64,000 bases of DNA, taken from NCBI GenBank assembly GCA_964304625.1, contig OZ199838.1, positions 5,828,001-5,892,000 on the forward strand, read 5' to 3'. Made by a program: the position numbers and the translations under genes. The stretch comes from Kudoa neothunni (lineage: Eukaryota > Cnidaria). Below, one piece after another: positions 63,561-64,000 of this stretch (position 1 is its first letter; every line of letters begins with the position of its first letter). The notes under the pieces were generated by a model. It was not told where the DNA came from. It made no database searches and worked only from the letters and a program-made list of their open reading frames with translations.

Positions 63561-64000
63561 TTACTGTTTTTAGAGTTGAATTATTTTCAGTAGGAACCTA
63601 TTCTAATGTTATAAATATGCTTGAGTGTCAATTAATACATTAACCGGTAGTTCTGGAAGAGTTATTTTAATTTTCGATTTTTCTAAACCAAATTACAAGC
63701 ATCGAAAGACAAAAACTACCAGAAGGATTAGGCATTTTGTCGTGGACCGACATTTTACGAATGGTGACGAAATTTAATTTACATTTAATAAATGTTAACC
63801 TTTTTCGGAAAAATATACAAATTCGCGATTAGTTACGATTTGAAAAGAGTAATTTAATCATAAATCGCATTTTTGTTATATTAATACCTCCTATATATTA
63901 GATATTGACTACCTTTATTATATTAAAATACAAATTCCTGTATAAAATTCAATTATAATTTTTTAATTACAATGATATAAATTTAAATATGGTTATATTT
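63561..64000. other. Upstream region of PRCC
   Basis: AT-rich sequence to the window edge. A short minus-strand frame (MSVHDKMPNP...) at about 63753 might be an alternative 5' exon of PRCC, but it does not resemble the family N terminus. Nothing else is seen. Confidence 0.35.

Noticed and set aside
63680-63755. Short ORF (MSVHDKMPNP...) as PRCC first exon
   Set aside because: It does not look like any PRCC N terminus and the splice to the main exon is not better than the nearer candidate.
1-64000. tRNA, rRNA or other structured RNA genes
   Set aside because: No cloverleaf with B-box-like GGTTCGAATCC or rRNA landmark was found by reading; a covariance-model search would be needed to exclude small RNAs.

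Overview
This is a window of AT-rich nuclear DNA from an animal, with host genes separated by old transposon debris. The animal assignment rests on a CAMSAP/Patronin gene carrying a CKK domain (a metazoan invention), together with INTS1, BPTF/NURF301, SEC14L1/5, MBOAT7 and PRCC orthologues. Nearly every intron I could resolve is 41-79 bp, starts with GT and ends in a T/A-rich TAG or CAG. That points to a lineage with very compact introns, but the sequence alone does not say which phylum. All gene calls come from reading translated exons against remembered family sequences; no database search was run.

Layout of host genes, left to right: MBOAT7 (minus, five exons, 2774-4503); CAMSAP/Patronin (plus, 10665-13839, with an apparently frame-broken linker); MRPL3/uL3m (minus, 16759-18212); INTS1 (plus, 29981-36718, one giant exon plus a tiny last exon); an eight-helix membrane protein of unknown function (minus, 41370-42367); SEC14L1/5 (plus, 47237-50170, 18 exons); BPTF/NURF301 (minus, 52317-57419, three exons); a possible 47-residue basic protein behind a TATA box (plus, 61898-62041); and PRCC (minus, 62716-63560). 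These are ordinary housekeeping functions: phosphatidylinositol remodelling, microtubule minus-end binding, mitochondrial translation, snRNA and promoter-proximal transcript processing, lipid and membrane traffic, chromatin remodelling and splicing-linked biology. They share no obvious pathway and do not form an operon.

Between the genes lie mostly fossil DNA transposons. There is a hAT transposase zinc-finger fragment (left edge), two piggyBac elements (about 1.3-2.2 kb; 36.8-39.1 kb), a pogo/Tigger element with TA-flanked inverted ends (5.3-7.5 kb), a 3.67-kb Mutator-like element with terminal inverted repeats of about 290 bp (21.05-24.72 kb), a Tc1/mariner-type transposase (24.9-25.9 kb), a second, FLYWCH-type Mutator-like transposase (26.2-27.5 kb), several non-autonomous hAT elements (14.1-15.4, 39.7-40.4, 58.2-61.2 kb; one nested in another) and an unidentified repeat family present three times (8.5, 19.8-20.5 and 42.6-43.5 kb). 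I found no retroviral or Polinton-like element, no tRNA or rRNA gene and no CRISPR array.

The points most worth a second look are the CAMSAP linker (intact domains at both ends, repeated single-base frame changes between), the conflict at the MRPL3 5' end between a clean intron model and a conserved block in another frame, the uncharacterised repeat family with palindromic ends, the nested hAT insertion, and the unknown eight-helix membrane protein.
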